Of a DNA stretch of 64,000 bases, positions 16,696-26,490 are shown in pieces. Positions within the stretch are counted from its first letter, which is position 1; each line of letters starts with the position of its first letter. This DNA comes from Hyphomicrobiales bacterium (GTDB lineage Bacteria; Pseudomonadota; Alphaproteobacteria; Rhizobiales; Rhizobiaceae). Made by a program: the position numbers and the translations under genes. The stretch lies in NCBI GenBank assembly GCA_900469965.1, contig UBZP01000003.1:293-64292 (forward strand), written 5' to 3'. Under the pieces are notes generated by a model. The model searched no databases. It saw only the letters and a list, made by a program, of their open reading frames with translations, and was not told the DNA's origin.

Positions 16696-17922
16696 TCAGG
16701 CCGGATCGCGCCAGATCGGGCAGGTCATGCAGTGCCCGCCGCCGCGACCGCGGCCGAGCTCGGAACCGCGAATGGTGATGACCTCGACGCCGGCCTTGCG
16801 CAGCAGCGTGTTGGTATGGGTGTTGCGGTCGTAGGCGACCACCACGCCCGGCTCCAGCGCGACCACGTTGTTGCCGTCGTCCCATTGTTCGCGCTCGGCC
16901 TCGTAGGCGTTGCCGCCGGTGGCGACGGTGCGCAGTTTCTTGACGCCGAGCGCTTCAGCGACGACCTCCAGCATCGGCCTCTTCTCCGGATGCACCTGGT
17001 AGGCGCCGTCGTCGCCGCTCGGATGGACGCTGTAGCAACGGATCTGATCGACGACGTCGGCAAACAGGGTCACGAGGTCGCGATCGCAGAAGCTGAACAC
17101 CGTATCGAGGTGCATGGCGGCCCGGCTCTTCGGCATCAGGCAGCCGATGACGCGCGTGGCGGCCTTGGCCCTGAACAGCGCCTGCGCCACCTGGCCGACG
17201 GCCTGGTAGGTCGTGCGTTCGCCCATGCCGATCAGGACGACGCCGTTGCCGATCGGCATGACATCGCCGCCCTCCATCGTGGCGTTGGCGAACGGCTCGT
17301 CGGAATCCCCCCACCAGATCCGGAAATCGCCGCCCCTGAAGGACGGATGGAACTTGTAGACCGCCCGCTGCAGCAGCGTCTCCGCCCGGCGGGCGGGCCA
17401 GTACATCGGATTGCAGGTGACGCCGCCGTAGATCCAGCAGGAGGGATCGCGCTGGAACAGCGTGTTGGGGATCGGCGGGATGACGAACTCGGGAGCGCCG
17501 AGCGCCTCGAGCATGAGATCCTTTCCGCGGATGTCCGGCAGGTCGGAGACCGCGATGCCGCCGATCAGAAAGGCCGCGAGCTGCTTGTCCGGCATCTCGT
17601 CCAGCCAGGGGCGAATGGCGTCCGCCACCTGCACGCCGAGCACGTTGGGGACGATCCGGCGGTCGAGCACGAAATCGCGCGCTTCTGCGTCGGCGAGCGT
17701 CTCGGCGAGCAGATCGTGAAGCTCCAGCACCTCGACGCCGCGTTCCTGCATCTTCAGCACGAAGTCGTAGTGGTCCTTCTGCGCCTCATGGACCCAGATC
17801 ACGTCGTCGAACAGAAGGTCGTGGCAGTTGCCCGGCGTCAGCCTCTGATGCGCGAGCGATGGCCTGCAGACCATGACGGTTCTCAGCTTGCCGACTTCCG
17901 AATGGACACCGAAATTGCGCAT
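16696..17922 (-). CDS. arcA: Arginine deiminase
   Basis: A 408-residue enzyme converting arginine to citrulline and ammonia. Typical sequences are [22 protein letters not shown] at the start, [16 protein letters not shown] in the middle, [13 protein letters not shown] with the catalytic His, and [18 protein letters not shown] at the C terminus with the nucleophilic Cys. GGTGGAGGAGC gives a strong ribosome binding site. It lies between arcD and arcB. The pathway supplies ATP under oxygen limitation and ammonia for acid tolerance. Confidence 0.95.
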   Translation of the reverse strand: MRNFGVHSEVGKLRTVMVCRPSLAHQRLTPGNCHDLLFDDVIWVHEAQKDHYDFVLKMQERGVEVLELHDLLAETLADAEARDFVLDRRIVPNVLGVQVADAIRPWLDEMPDKQLAAFLIGGIAVSDLPDIRGKDLMLEALGAPEFVIPPIPNTLFQRDPSCWIYGGVTCNPMYWPARRAETLLQRAVYKFHPSFRGGDFRIWWGDSDEPFANATMEGGDVMPIGNGVVLIGMGERTTYQAVGQVAQALFRAKAATRVIGCLMPKSRAAMHLDTVFSFCDRDLVTLFADVVDQIRCYSVHPSGDDGAYQVHPEKRPMLEVVAEALGVKKLRTVATGGNAYEAEREQWDDGNNVVALEPGVVVAYDRNTHTNTLLRKAGVEVITIRGSELGRGRGGGHCMTCPIWRDPA

Positions 17923-17974
17923 TGTGGCTCCTCCACCGCAAGGAATGCTTCGAGATTGGGCGCACCGCTCGCGA

Positions 17975-19447
17975 CTAGAAGGGACTGATCCTTCCGGTCC
18001 ACATCAGGTAGAGGGCGAGCAGCGCCAGGACGCCGATGCCGATCGCAATGGGCAGTTCCTTGCCGACGAAGGCGGGCTCGCCATGCTCCCTGCGCGCCCG
18101 CGCATAGACGAGGATGCCGGGTGCGAAGAGCACGGCGCACATGAGCAGGTAGGTGAGCCCCGCCGCATAGACGAGCCAGACCCCGTAGAGGGTGGCGATC
18201 AGCCCCACGATCATGTCGCGCCTGCGCGCCTTGTCGCCGGGCCCGTAGGTCTCGCCCGTCATCGCGAGCTTCAGCGCATAGGCGCCGGAGAAGACGTAGG
18301 GCGGAAGGATCGCGACCGAGGCGATGAAATAGAAGAACTGGTAGGCGCTCTTGGAGAAGAAGCTGAGCACGAGGAACACCTGGATCAGGATATTCGTCGC
18401 CCAGAGCGCGTTGACCGGCGAGCCGTTGGCGTTCTCGGCGGCGAACCATTTCGGAAACGTGCCGTCGCGGCCGCAGGTATAGGGGATTTCGGCGCACAGC
18501 AGCGTCCACGACAGGAACGCGCCGCCGACGGAGATCATCAGGCCGATATTGACGAGCGAGGCGCCCCAGCGTCCCACCAAGGGCTCCAGCACGCCGGCCA
18601 TGGAGGGCACCTTGAGACCGGCGAGCTCGGGCTGGCTCAGCATGCCGGTCGAAAGCATCGACACGAGGACGTAGATCCCGAGCGCGCCGAGAAAGCCGAT
18701 CACCGTCGCCCGCCCGACGTCGGACCGCCTGGCGGCCCGGGCGGAATAGACGCTGGCGCCCTCGATGCCGATGAACACCCACAGCGTCACCAGCATCGTG
18801 CTCTTGACCTGATCCATGATGCTGCCGAGCCCGGCGCCCTCGCCCGTGGCCGCCCGCCCCCAGAAATCGAAGGTGAACCGGTCCCAGTTGAACGCGACGA
18901 TCGCAATCAGGATGAACAGGAACAGCGGAACGAGCTTTGCGACCGTCGTGACGATGTTGACGAAGGCGGCCTGCTTGATACCGTTCAGCACCAGCGCATG
19001 GATCAGCCACAGGCAGATCGAGGCGCCCAGGATCGAGATCAGGTTGTTGCCGTCGCCGAAGGCGGGAACGAAGAACGACAGCGCCGAGAAGATCGCCACC
19101 GCATAGGCGACGTTGCCGAGAAACGCGCTCAGCCAGTAGCCCCAGGCGCTGTTGAAGCCGATGAACGGCCCGAACCCGGCCCTGGCATAGGCATAGGGGC
19201 CGGCGTTCAGGTCAGGCTTGCGGTTGGCCAGCGACTGGTAGACGAGGGCGAGCATGAGCATGCCGAACCCGGTGATGATCCAGCCGATCAGGATGGCGCC
19301 CGGCGATGCGCCCCGGGACATGTCGGAAGGCAGGTTGAAGACGCCGCCCCCGATCATCGAGCCGACGACGAGCGCCGTGAGCGGCAGGAGCGTCAGCTTG
19401 TCCGACGGCTGTTCTGCTACGACTACCTGATCGTGGGTGACTGCCAT
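17975..19447 (-). CDS. arcD: Arginine:ornithine antiporter (APC family)
   Basis: A 490-residue transporter of the basic amino acid/polyamine antiporter family with about 12-13 membrane segments. The first helix region [21 protein letters not shown] is characteristic of ArcD/YdgI-type antiporters. It would exchange external arginine for the ornithine produced by ArcB. It is the first gene of arcDABC. I looked for an Fnr/Anr/FixK box (TTGAT-N4-ATCAA) in 19448-19786 and saw none, so oxygen control is not evident from this sequence. Confidence 0.9.
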   Translation of the reverse strand: MAVTHDQVVVAEQPSDKLTLLPLTALVVGSMIGGGVFNLPSDMSRGASPGAILIGWIITGFGMLMLALVYQSLANRKPDLNAGPYAYARAGFGPFIGFNSAWGYWLSAFLGNVAYAVAIFSALSFFVPAFGDGNNLISILGASICLWLIHALVLNGIKQAAFVNIVTTVAKLVPLFLFILIAIVAFNWDRFTFDFWGRAATGEGAGLGSIMDQVKSTMLVTLWVFIGIEGASVYSARAARRSDVGRATVIGFLGALGIYVLVSMLSTGMLSQPELAGLKVPSMAGVLEPLVGRWGASLVNIGLMISVGGAFLSWTLLCAEIPYTCGRDGTFPKWFAAENANGSPVNALWATNILIQVFLVLSFFSKSAYQFFYFIASVAILPPYVFSGAYALKLAMTGETYGPGDKARRRDMIVGLIATLYGVWLVYAAGLTYLLMCAVLFAPGILVYARARREHGEPAFVGKELPIAIGIGVLALLALYLMWTGRISPF

Positions 19448-19786
19448 GACATTCTCCGGATGCAGGAACGAGGCACGTCGGCAGGTCGATGCGTGGATGA
19501 GACTGTATCGTTTTCAGGCCGGACTTGGACGTATCTTACCGGAGCATACTGACCCCAGACATGTATTGCCGGCCCTGGGCTTGCCGCCGGCATTCTCGGG
19601 CGGAGCGTTTCGCCCGTCGCCGCCGTCATGGGTGGCTGGATGACGCCCGCAGCCGCGTCGGGAGAGGTGTCCGAACCGGTGCTGCCGTCCGATGGACGAC
19701 GTACTAGCGATGTTCACGTATATTACTTCAGGCCGCGCCTGCCCGGGCCTAGTCTCGACCGAACACAACAATCCGGAGCCGCCGAC

Positions 19787-20254
19787 ATGTCGCAGACCCC
19801 TGTCGATCCCAATGCAGCCGTCGTCAGTGCCGAGGAGCTGCGCAAGCAGATGCTGGAAAAGCAGCTCGCCGAGATGGAGCGCGAAGACAAGCTCAGGGAG
19901 CTCAAGCGCGAGGAGCTTTCGAAATTTGCCGACGACTTCTTCCACAAGCATGTCGGCGAACAGGAGCGTGCCATCATCCGCAACGTCGTGGCGCGGGCGG
20001 TGAAGGACGGCAAGATGGAAGCCCTCGTCTACAGCTTCCCCTCCGACTTCTGCACCGACAGCGGCCGGGCGATCAACAATGCCGACCCGGACTGGCCGAA
20101 TACGCTGCAGGGCAAGGCGAAGGAACTCTACGACCGCTTCAAGGACGTGGCGCAGCCGCAGGGCTATCGCCTGAAGGCCATGGTCATCAGCTTTCCCGGC
20201 GGCGTGCCGGGCGATATCGGCTTCTATCTGAACTGGGAGCCGCCGGTCGCCTGA
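19787..20254 (+). CDS. Conserved hypothetical protein (155 aa)
   Basis: Starts at the ATG at 19787 (GGAG nine bases before). Residues 15-45 are strongly charged and probably helical (EELRKQMLEKQLAEMEREDKLRELKREEL). The rest looks globular, with the motif YSFPSDFCTDSGRAINNADPDWPNTLQGKA near residues 85-114 and a final SFPGGVPGDIGFYLNWEPP. I recall similar hypothetical proteins in Bradyrhizobium and Rhodopseudomonas, but know of no assigned function. It is a single-gene unit closed by a strong terminator. Confidence 0.7.
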   Translation: MSQTPVDPNAAVVSAEELRKQMLEKQLAEMEREDKLRELKREELSKFADDFFHKHVGEQERAIIRNVVARAVKDGKMEALVYSFPSDFCTDSGRAINNADPDWPNTLQGKAKELYDRFKDVAQPQGYRLKAMVISFPGGVPGDIGFYLNWEPPVA

Positions 20255-20284
20255 GGCAGACGGGTGGCGGCAGGCTCAAATCGA

Positions 20285-20316
20285 AAAGGCGGACGGGAGC
20301 CCTCCCGTCCGCCTTT
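20285..20316. terminator. Bidirectional Rho-independent terminator
   Basis: A perfect 15-bp inverted repeat (AAAGGCGGACGGGAG with its complement at 20302-20316) and a 2-base centre sit between the convergent hypothetical gene and the chemoreceptor gene. A-tracts and T-tracts on both flanks let it work in both directions. Confidence 0.9.
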
Positions 20317-20340
20317 GTCCGATCACTTGCGTCCAGGTGC

Positions 20341-22593
20341 TCAGAACTCTTCCCAGCTGTCGTTCTTGACTGCGACGGCCGCCGAGCCGTTCGAGGCGAA
20401 CGCGCTGGCGAGGCGGTTCATCATGCCGCGGGCGGGCGAGCTCGAAGGAGCGCTCTGGGCGCTGGCCGCGGCAGGCACGACCGGGCGCGCCGGAGATGCC
20501 GAGGATGCCGCCGGCCTGTCGTAGCCCAGCTGGAACTGCCCGACCAGTTCGCGCAGCCGCGTGGCCTCCGTTGCCAGCGTCGCGCCTGCGGCATTGGCTT
20601 CCTCCACCATCGCCGCATTCTGCTGGGTGACCTGGTCCATCTGGTTGACGGCGGTGTTGACCTCCGCGAGCCCGATCGACTGTTCCCGCGACGAGGTCGC
20701 GATCGCATCCATGTGCTGGTTGATCGAGACGATATAGCTTTCGATCGCCCGCAACGCCTCGCCCGTCTGGCTCACCAGCTGCACGCCGTTTCCGACCTCG
20801 ACCGAGGAGTTGCTGATCAGCCCCTTGATCTCCTTGGCGGCGGTGGCGGAACGCTGCGCAAGCTCGCGAACCTCCTGCGCGACGACGGCAAAGCCCTTGC
20901 CGGCCTCGCCTGCACGCGCGGCCTCGACGCCCGCGTTGAGCGCGAGAAGGTTCGTCTGGAACGCGATGTCGTCGATCACGCCGATGATGTTGGAGATCTG
21001 GTTGGAGGACTGCTCGATCTTGCCCATCGCGTCGACCGCGTTCGCGACCACCTCGCCCGACTGCCGGGCGCTCTTGTTGGCCTGGATGGCCACCGAGCGG
21101 GCTTCCTCCACGCGATTGGAGGAGTTGGCGACGTTCGTCGTGATCTGGTCGAGGGCTGCGGCCGTCTCCTCGAGCGAGGCGGCCTGCTGCTCGGTGCGCT
21201 TGGACAGGTCGTCGGCGCTCTGGCTGATCTCGCGCGAGCCGCTGTCGATGGAGCCGGTTGCCGCGGCAACGGCGGCCATCGTCTCGCGCAGCTGCGCGAC
21301 CGCGCGGTTGAAGTCGCTGCGCAGGCTCTCGAACTCCTCCGAGAACGGCTGGGTCAGCTGGACGCCGAGATCGCCGGAGGCAAGCTGCTGCAGCCCCGAA
21401 GCCAGGCCGTTGGTCGCCTGCGCCATCGCTTCCGCGCGGGCCCGGTCCTGTTCGGCGGCAAGACGGCGCTGCTCCTCGGAACTGGTCCTCTGGGCCTCCG
21501 TCTCGCGCTCCAGTTCGCGCGTCTTCAACGCATTGTCCTTGAAGACCTTCACCGCGCGCGCCATCGCGCCGACCTCGTCGGGACGGTTGTCGCCCTCGAT
21601 CACGGCCGCTAGGTCGCCACCCGCCACGCTCGTCATCGTGCCCGTCAGCCGGGCGATCGTGCCGCCCAGCGAGCGGGCGAAGAAGAAGAAGCCCAGGAGC
21701 GACAGGATCGCCACCACCACGGTGCCGATGATCGTCATCCACAGGGCCGTCCTGCCGTCGTTCACGACCGAGCTGACGTCGGAGGCGATCTCCAGGATGC
21801 CGATCTTGGTGCCGGAGTAGTTGTTGAAGGGAACGGCCTTGACGACGAAGGTGGTGTCGTCGAGCGTGACCTGCTTCTGAACATCGGCGCCGTCGAAGGC
21901 GGCCTTCAGGTCATCGGCCGACAGAAGCGGCGTCTCCAGGGTCGAGGCCTGCTTCTCCAGCTTGCCGTCGACGAGGATGTGGACCGCCACGTCGCCGCCG
22001 ATACGCTGCGCCAGCGGCTCGAAATAGGCATTCGTCAGGCTCGTGCCGACGTCGACGACGCCGACCGTCTGGCCGTTGTCGATGACGGGAGCGGAGGCGA
22101 ACATGCTGACGGCCGTGCGGCCGGGCTCGATGCCGGCCACGAGCTTGCCGCTGGAGAGGGCCTCGACAACCGTCTTGCGGCGGCCGGTGATGTCGTCGCC
22201 GAACTTGTCCGGCGTGTGGATGCGGGCGACGGCTTCGCCCTTCGCGCTGATGAACGTCATCAGCTGCAGGCCGCCGTCACGCACGACACCCGGCAATGCG
22301 GACGCGTGCCGGGCGATGATCTCCTCGCGGGCATTGTTCTTGATCAGTGCGGCCACCTCGGGCTCCGCGGCCAGCGTCAGCGCAAGCGCGGAGGCGGCCT
22401 TTCGCTGCGCCGCCATGTCGGTCTCGATCAGCGCGAGGTCGCTGGAGACCTCCCGCTGCAAGGCGTCGCGGGTGGCGATCGACTGCCGGTACCACGCCGT
22501 GCCCCCGATCGCGATGCTGGAAAAGAGAACGGCCGCAAAGCCGCAGGCCGTTATCGTCATCCACAACGGACGTTTGATTGCAATTTCAGACAT
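20341..22593 (-). CDS. Methyl-accepting chemotaxis protein with Cache-type sensor
   Basis: A 750-residue chemoreceptor. The first membrane helix is at about 11-32, a periplasmic Cache-like sensor at about 40-280 (EAVARIHTPDKFGDDITGRR; SAPVIDNGQTVGVVDVG), and the second helix at 283-305. A HAMP region and then the signalling hairpin follow (IIGVIDDIAFQTNLLALNAGVEAARAGEAGKGFAVVA at its tip). The protein ends in DSWEEF, a tether of the xWxxF type that recruits CheR/CheB. It is a single-gene unit with a GGGTGGGG ribosome binding site. The ligand is unknown. Confidence 0.92.
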   Translation of the reverse strand: MSEIAIKRPLWMTITACGFAAVLFSSIAIGGTAWYRQSIATRDALQREVSSDLALIETDMAAQRKAASALALTLAAEPEVAALIKNNAREEIIARHASALPGVVRDGGLQLMTFISAKGEAVARIHTPDKFGDDITGRRKTVVEALSSGKLVAGIEPGRTAVSMFASAPVIDNGQTVGVVDVGTSLTNAYFEPLAQRIGGDVAVHILVDGKLEKQASTLETPLLSADDLKAAFDGADVQKQVTLDDTTFVVKAVPFNNYSGTKIGILEIASDVSSVVNDGRTALWMTIIGTVVVAILSLLGFFFFARSLGGTIARLTGTMTSVAGGDLAAVIEGDNRPDEVGAMARAVKVFKDNALKTRELERETEAQRTSSEEQRRLAAEQDRARAEAMAQATNGLASGLQQLASGDLGVQLTQPFSEEFESLRSDFNRAVAQLRETMAAVAAATGSIDSGSREISQSADDLSKRTEQQAASLEETAAALDQITTNVANSSNRVEEARSVAIQANKSARQSGEVVANAVDAMGKIEQSSNQISNIIGVIDDIAFQTNLLALNAGVEAARAGEAGKGFAVVAQEVRELAQRSATAAKEIKGLISNSSVEVGNGVQLVSQTGEALRAIESYIVSINQHMDAIATSSREQSIGLAEVNTAVNQMDQVTQQNAAMVEEANAAGATLATEATRLRELVGQFQLGYDRPAASSASPARPVVPAAASAQSAPSSSPARGMMNRLASAFASNGSAAVAVKNDSWEEF

Positions 22594-22718
22594 TGATCCC
22601 CACCCTGACAGAACTTCAAGCTGTCTCACAGATGAGGAGAAACCTTCAATTTTAAGTAAATCCGAATAGGGCGCCTCATCCCTAATTCTGCTAGTTGCGC
22701 GCCGTGCGATCGCGCCCC

Positions 22719-24554
22719 CTAGCCCGGCGAAACCGGCGGTGCTGTGGCAGGCGCTTCGGATTTGAGCGCCGGCGGCAAGGCGGTGCCGGCAGGGGCGACA
22801 TTCAGGCCTGCCTTGCGCAGTCCCTCGATGAAGTGGTCCTGGTCCTCGGCCCGCAGGATCCGCGTCGCCACTTCCTTCCGCGGATCGACCAGATACGCCG
22901 GCGCATGGCGTTCCAGCCATTCCTTTTCGACGCGGGCCTCGGCCATCTTGCCCCTCTGGCCATAGATCGCCGCCAGGATCATGTGGAAGATCGGATTGTC
23001 CTTCAGGTTGGAGGCTCGCGCCCACCGCTCGGCCTCCTGATAGTCCCCGCTCATGTAGGAGCAGACGGAAAGTGCGGACTGGAAATAGTCCATCGGCCCC
23101 GGATTGCGCGCGACGCTGCTGGCGACCATGCGGCAGCCGCGGTCCCACTGGCCGGCAAGCGCCAGGCGGAAGCCGAACTCGCCCGCGAATTCGCTGTCGT
23201 TGGGGTTGATCGCAAAGGCCCGCTCGCCGACGGCCAGCGCATTGCGCACGTCGCCGTTGAAATAATAGGCGAGCATTTCCGCCTGCAGCGCCCGCACGTT
23301 GCCGGGGTCGAGCCCGACCGCCCGCTCGGCGGCCTCGATCGCGAGTTCCAGGGGAGGCAGGTCCTGCGGACGATCCGGGACCTCGAGGCGATAGCGAAAC
23401 CGCAATTCGTCGAGATAGGTCAGCGACAGGAGCGCCCAGGCCGTGGCATAGCTCGGGAACGCGACGACGACGTCCTTCAGGCAGTCCTGCACCGCGGCAT
23501 GGGTCTGCCGCTTCAGGTCGGCCCGGTATCCGTAGTAGGACAGCGCGCAGGCATAGGCCTTCGCATCCTTCGTCGGGGCATCGACGAGTGCGGAGGCATC
23601 CGCCTGAAAGATGACGCCGTAGGGCTGGGCGAGCGACACGGCGATGTCGCTCGCGATGTCGGTTTCGATGTCGAGAAGCTCGCGCGCGCCGATCTGCGCA
23701 TCATAGGTCTTTGTCCAGATGACCGCGCCGTCGCCCTGGTTGACCAGACGCGCGGACAGGCGGAACCGGTCCTGGTCGAGCCGGACCCGGCCCTCCAGCC
23801 CGTAGCGCGGCAGGGCGGAAACCGCAGCCGGCTCGTCGAGCCGGGCCGGCGACGTTCCGGCCACCACCTTGATTTCCTTGAAACGCGCCATCCGGCCGAT
23901 CACCTCGTCGGTGAGACCGCGGGCGAGAAGCGATGACCCGGGCACCCCGGAGATGTCCTCGAACGGTGCCACGACGACGTTCGGCATCTCGGGCACCGTG
24001 TTCCCGCCCGCGCCGCCCCCGGCGGCCACGAGGCGCTCGAGCGTCGGGCCGTTGAGAGCAGCCCAGCCGGCCACGCCGAGAAGAAGGATGGCGGCAGCGC
24101 ACAGCCCCAGCGTCCGGACACTGGCTCTCGGCCGGGGGCCCTGCCCGGGCAGATCCCGCGTCACTCTCGGCAGTTCCGCATTGAGCTGGGTGAAGGTCGG
24201 AACGTATCCCCCCTTCGGGATGGTGATCAGGATCGGATCGTCCTGCCCGGCGATGAGATAGTAGTGCTCGAGCGCGCGCCGGACCCGCCCGGCCTCGATG
24301 CGGACGACCGGATCGTTCTGGGCATCGAACGACGCATCCCGGCCGAACACCTCGAGCGCCACCGAATAGGCCTTGATGCGGTCGGACCGGCCCTGCAGGG
24401 CCTCCTCGACCACGTAGGACAGGAATTTCTGCGCACGATCCGGCGCGTCGAATGCCGGGCTGGACCGGATCCTCGCCAGTTGGTCTCTGATGTCCTGATC
24501 CATGGGCGGCGCCAGAGCATCCGCCGGAACAACTCCCGGGCGTGCAAAGCTCAT
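22719..24554 (-). CDS. Membrane-anchored TolB-like/TPR protein with rhizobial N-terminal regulatory domain
   Basis: A 611-residue protein. Residues 20-122 form the conserved domain seen in front of many rhizobial adenylate-cyclase-like proteins (RIKAYSVALEVFGRDASFDAQNDPVVRIEAGR..., IPKGGYVP). A single membrane helix follows at 149-167. Then comes a TolB/FlgO-like N-lobe (VVVAPFEDISGVPGSSLLARGLTDEVI) and TPR repeats (LAIEAAERAVGLDPGNVRALQAEM). No cyclase catalytic domain is present. The ATG at 24554 is chosen for GGGGGAG just before it. The topology recalls CadC, so signal transduction across the membrane is likely, but the output is unknown. Confidence 0.75.
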   Translation of the reverse strand: MSFARPGVVPADALAPPMDQDIRDQLARIRSSPAFDAPDRAQKFLSYVVEEALQGRSDRIKAYSVALEVFGRDASFDAQNDPVVRIEAGRVRRALEHYYLIAGQDDPILITIPKGGYVPTFTQLNAELPRVTRDLPGQGPRPRASVRTLGLCAAAILLLGVAGWAALNGPTLERLVAAGGGAGGNTVPEMPNVVVAPFEDISGVPGSSLLARGLTDEVIGRMARFKEIKVVAGTSPARLDEPAAVSALPRYGLEGRVRLDQDRFRLSARLVNQGDGAVIWTKTYDAQIGARELLDIETDIASDIAVSLAQPYGVIFQADASALVDAPTKDAKAYACALSYYGYRADLKRQTHAAVQDCLKDVVVAFPSYATAWALLSLTYLDELRFRYRLEVPDRPQDLPPLELAIEAAERAVGLDPGNVRALQAEMLAYYFNGDVRNALAVGERAFAINPNDSEFAGEFGFRLALAGQWDRGCRMVASSVARNPGPMDYFQSALSVCSYMSGDYQEAERWARASNLKDNPIFHMILAAIYGQRGKMAEARVEKEWLERHAPAYLVDPRKEVATRILRAEDQDHFIEGLRKAGLNVAPAGTALPPALKSEAPATAPPVSPG

Positions 24555-24852
24555 TTTCTCCCCCACCGAGGCGATTTCAGGGGGTGCGGCCCCGCACATC
24601 CTGGTACGCACGAGCATCCTACGCGCAAATATGTGTCACGCAACGACATTCTGTCGCAGGCGCCGGATCGCTCCCCTCGCCGCCGGCGGCGATCGGACGG
24701 TTTCCGCAAGCGAACGCGACCGCCCGGCGGGATGGGCATGGCAGCCGCCGAAAATGCCCGTATCCTCAAGTATGTTACGTCAAGGCGCGCCAAAGACCGT
24801 CTAGTGTGACAGCTCGCAGCACCGGATGAGGTCGTATCTGCGGAGGTGGGCC
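24555..24852. other. Divergent intergenic region
   Basis: 298 bases between the TolB/TPR gene (minus) and the 101-residue gene (plus). It should hold both promoters. I see no convincing operator, hairpin or small gene here. Confidence 0.4.
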
Positions 24853-25158
24853 ATGACGGAAGGGACCGGCTTCGAGACGGGCGATGGAGGACTGGCCTCG
24901 GTCCTCAGGCGGTTCCCGACGCACGCAGCCCAGATCCACGCGCTGATGGAGCGAAGCGAGAACTTCCGGACGATGTGCGAAGACCTCGCCCTGGTCGAGC
25001 AGGCCCTGCTGACGGTCGACCAGATGCCGCCGGACATCCGCGACGACCGCCGCCGCGAATTCGCCGAACTCGTCGACGGCCTCACCGCCGAGATCGCCCG
25101 CGCCCTGAGCGACGCCAAGGTCGTTTCGATCACAGGCAAGAACACGCCGCCGCGGTGA
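24853..25158 (+). CDS. Small hypothetical protein (101 aa)
   Basis: Starts at the ATG at 24853, eight bases after CGGAGG. The product is mostly helical and charged (VLRRFPTHAAQIHALMERSENFRTMCEDLALVEQALL), with no membrane segment. Similar short helical proteins of unknown role occur in alphaproteobacteria. It is divergent from the TolB/TPR gene and convergent with the FAH-family gene. No function is assigned. Confidence 0.65.
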   Translation: MTEGTGFETGDGGLASVLRRFPTHAAQIHALMERSENFRTMCEDLALVEQALLTVDQMPPDIRDDRRREFAELVDGLTAEIARALSDAKVVSITGKNTPPR

Positions 25159-25332
25159 CGTTCCGTGACGATCAGCGGTCGCGCCAGGGAACCGGAGACG
25201 ACTTGTGGCCCGTTCGCATCGCGAGCCGTCGACGACGGCGTGGTGGCGTGGATAGCCTCAAGCCGTCGCTGAAATCAGTCCGGGGCGCCACGAAGCGTTG
25301 TCTTCCTGGCAACCCCTCGGCCCGCGCCATTG

Positions 25333-26487
25333 TCAGAGAAGCTGCCGCTGCGACAGGTTGCGCATCAGGTGGGAGATGCCGAAATCCCAGGGCGGGCACT
25401 CGGTCGAAAGCCGCACGCGGTTCGTCAGCGCCCCGAGCCGGTCGTTGGCGATCGTGACGATGTCGCCGATCTTGTGGGTGAACCCCTGCCCGGGTGAATC
25501 GCGGTCCTCGGTCGGCGCAAACAGCGTGCCCATGAACAGCATGAAGCCGTCCGGATACTGATGATGGCGGCCCAGCGTCTGGGCGACCAGGTCGAGCGGA
25601 TCGCGGCTGATCTCCTTCATCGAGCTGCTGCCGTTCAGCACGAAGCCATCCTCGCCTTCGACCCTGAGCGACAGCTCGGCATTGCGCACATCGTCGATCG
25701 CATAGGTGGGATCGAAGAGGCGGATGAACGGGCCGATCGCGCAAGAGGCATTGTTGTCCTTCGCCTTCCCGAGAAGCAGGGCCGAGCGCCCCTCGACGTC
25801 GCGCAGGTTGACGTCGTTGCCGAGCGTGGCCCCCTGCACGACGCCGCGCGAATTGACGGCAAGCACGATTTCCGGTTCCGGATTGTTCCACCGCGAGATC
25901 GGGTGCAGGCCGACATCGGCGGCGTGGCCGACGGATGAAAGCACCTGCCCCTTGGTGAAGACCTCCGCGTCCGGGCCGATGCCGACCTCGAGATACTGCG
26001 ACCAGACGCCCTCCTCGATCAGCGCCTGCTTGACCCTGGCGGCCGCCGGCGATCCGGCCTTCAGATTGCGCAGGCTGTCGCCGATGATCGCGGTCACCTT
26101 CTCGCGCATCTTCTGGGCCAGGTCCGGGTTTCCGGCGGCCCGCTCCTCGATCACCCGCTCGATCATCGAGCGCGCGAAGGTGACCCCGCAGGCCTTGACC
26201 GCCTGCAGGTCGCACGGCGCCAGGAGGTGGAGGGTCCGGCTGTTTCCGCTCCCGACGGAAAGGCTCAGCAGTTCCTCCAGCCCTGCGACCACCGTGCCTT
26301 CGGCGCGCGCCGCGTAGGCGGCGGCGTCGTCGCGTTCCAGCAGGTCGCGCATGGTCGGCACCGCCTTCGAGGTGATATCGACGGCGGCGCCGCCCCTGAC
26401 CACGACGAGGCTCGGCCCCTGCACCCGCGGATCCCAGATGCGGCCCACGAATGTGCCGGTCGCGAAGATATCCTTGCTGCTGTCCAC
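25333..26487 (-). CDS. Fumarylacetoacetate hydrolase (FAH) family protein
   Basis: A 384-residue protein with the FAH catalytic fold in its C-terminal two thirds. Metal- and substrate-binding segments include PEIVLAVNSRGVVQGATLGNDVNLRDVEGRSALLLGKAKDNNASCAIGP. Relatives cleave C-C bonds in or dehydrate 2-oxo acids, including 2-keto-3-deoxy sugar acids. The start is a GTG nine bases after GGAG; no nearby ATG fits. It follows the ATPase gene by 3 bases at the downstream end of the large sugar operon, so it probably acts on a sugar-acid intermediate. Confidence 0.8.
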   Translation of the reverse strand: MDSSKDIFATGTFVGRIWDPRVQGPSLVVVRGGAAVDITSKAVPTMRDLLERDDAAAYAARAEGTVVAGLEELLSLSVGSGNSRTLHLLAPCDLQAVKACGVTFARSMIERVIEERAAGNPDLAQKMREKVTAIIGDSLRNLKAGSPAAARVKQALIEEGVWSQYLEVGIGPDAEVFTKGQVLSSVGHAADVGLHPISRWNNPEPEIVLAVNSRGVVQGATLGNDVNLRDVEGRSALLLGKAKDNNASCAIGPFIRLFDPTYAIDDVRNAELSLRVEGEDGFVLNGSSSMKEISRDPLDLVAQTLGRHHQYPDGFMLFMGTLFAPTEDRDSPGQGFTHKIGDIVTIANDRLGALTNRVRLSTECPPWDFGISHLMRNLSQRQLL

Positions 26488-26490
26488 GTT

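Noticed and set aside
15625-17988. Long open frame on the plus strand across arcB and arcA
   Set aside because: It is antisense to two clear genes with intact catalytic motifs. Long antisense frames are expected at this GC content, and the predicted protein is Arg/His/Asp-rich without a family.
19719-19724. TATATT as -10 of the 155-residue hypothetical gene
   Set aside because: No acceptable -35 lies at 16-18 bases upstream.
19448-19786. Fnr/Anr/FixK box for arcDABC
   Set aside because: No TTGAT-N4-ATCAA-like sequence was found in the arcD upstream region.
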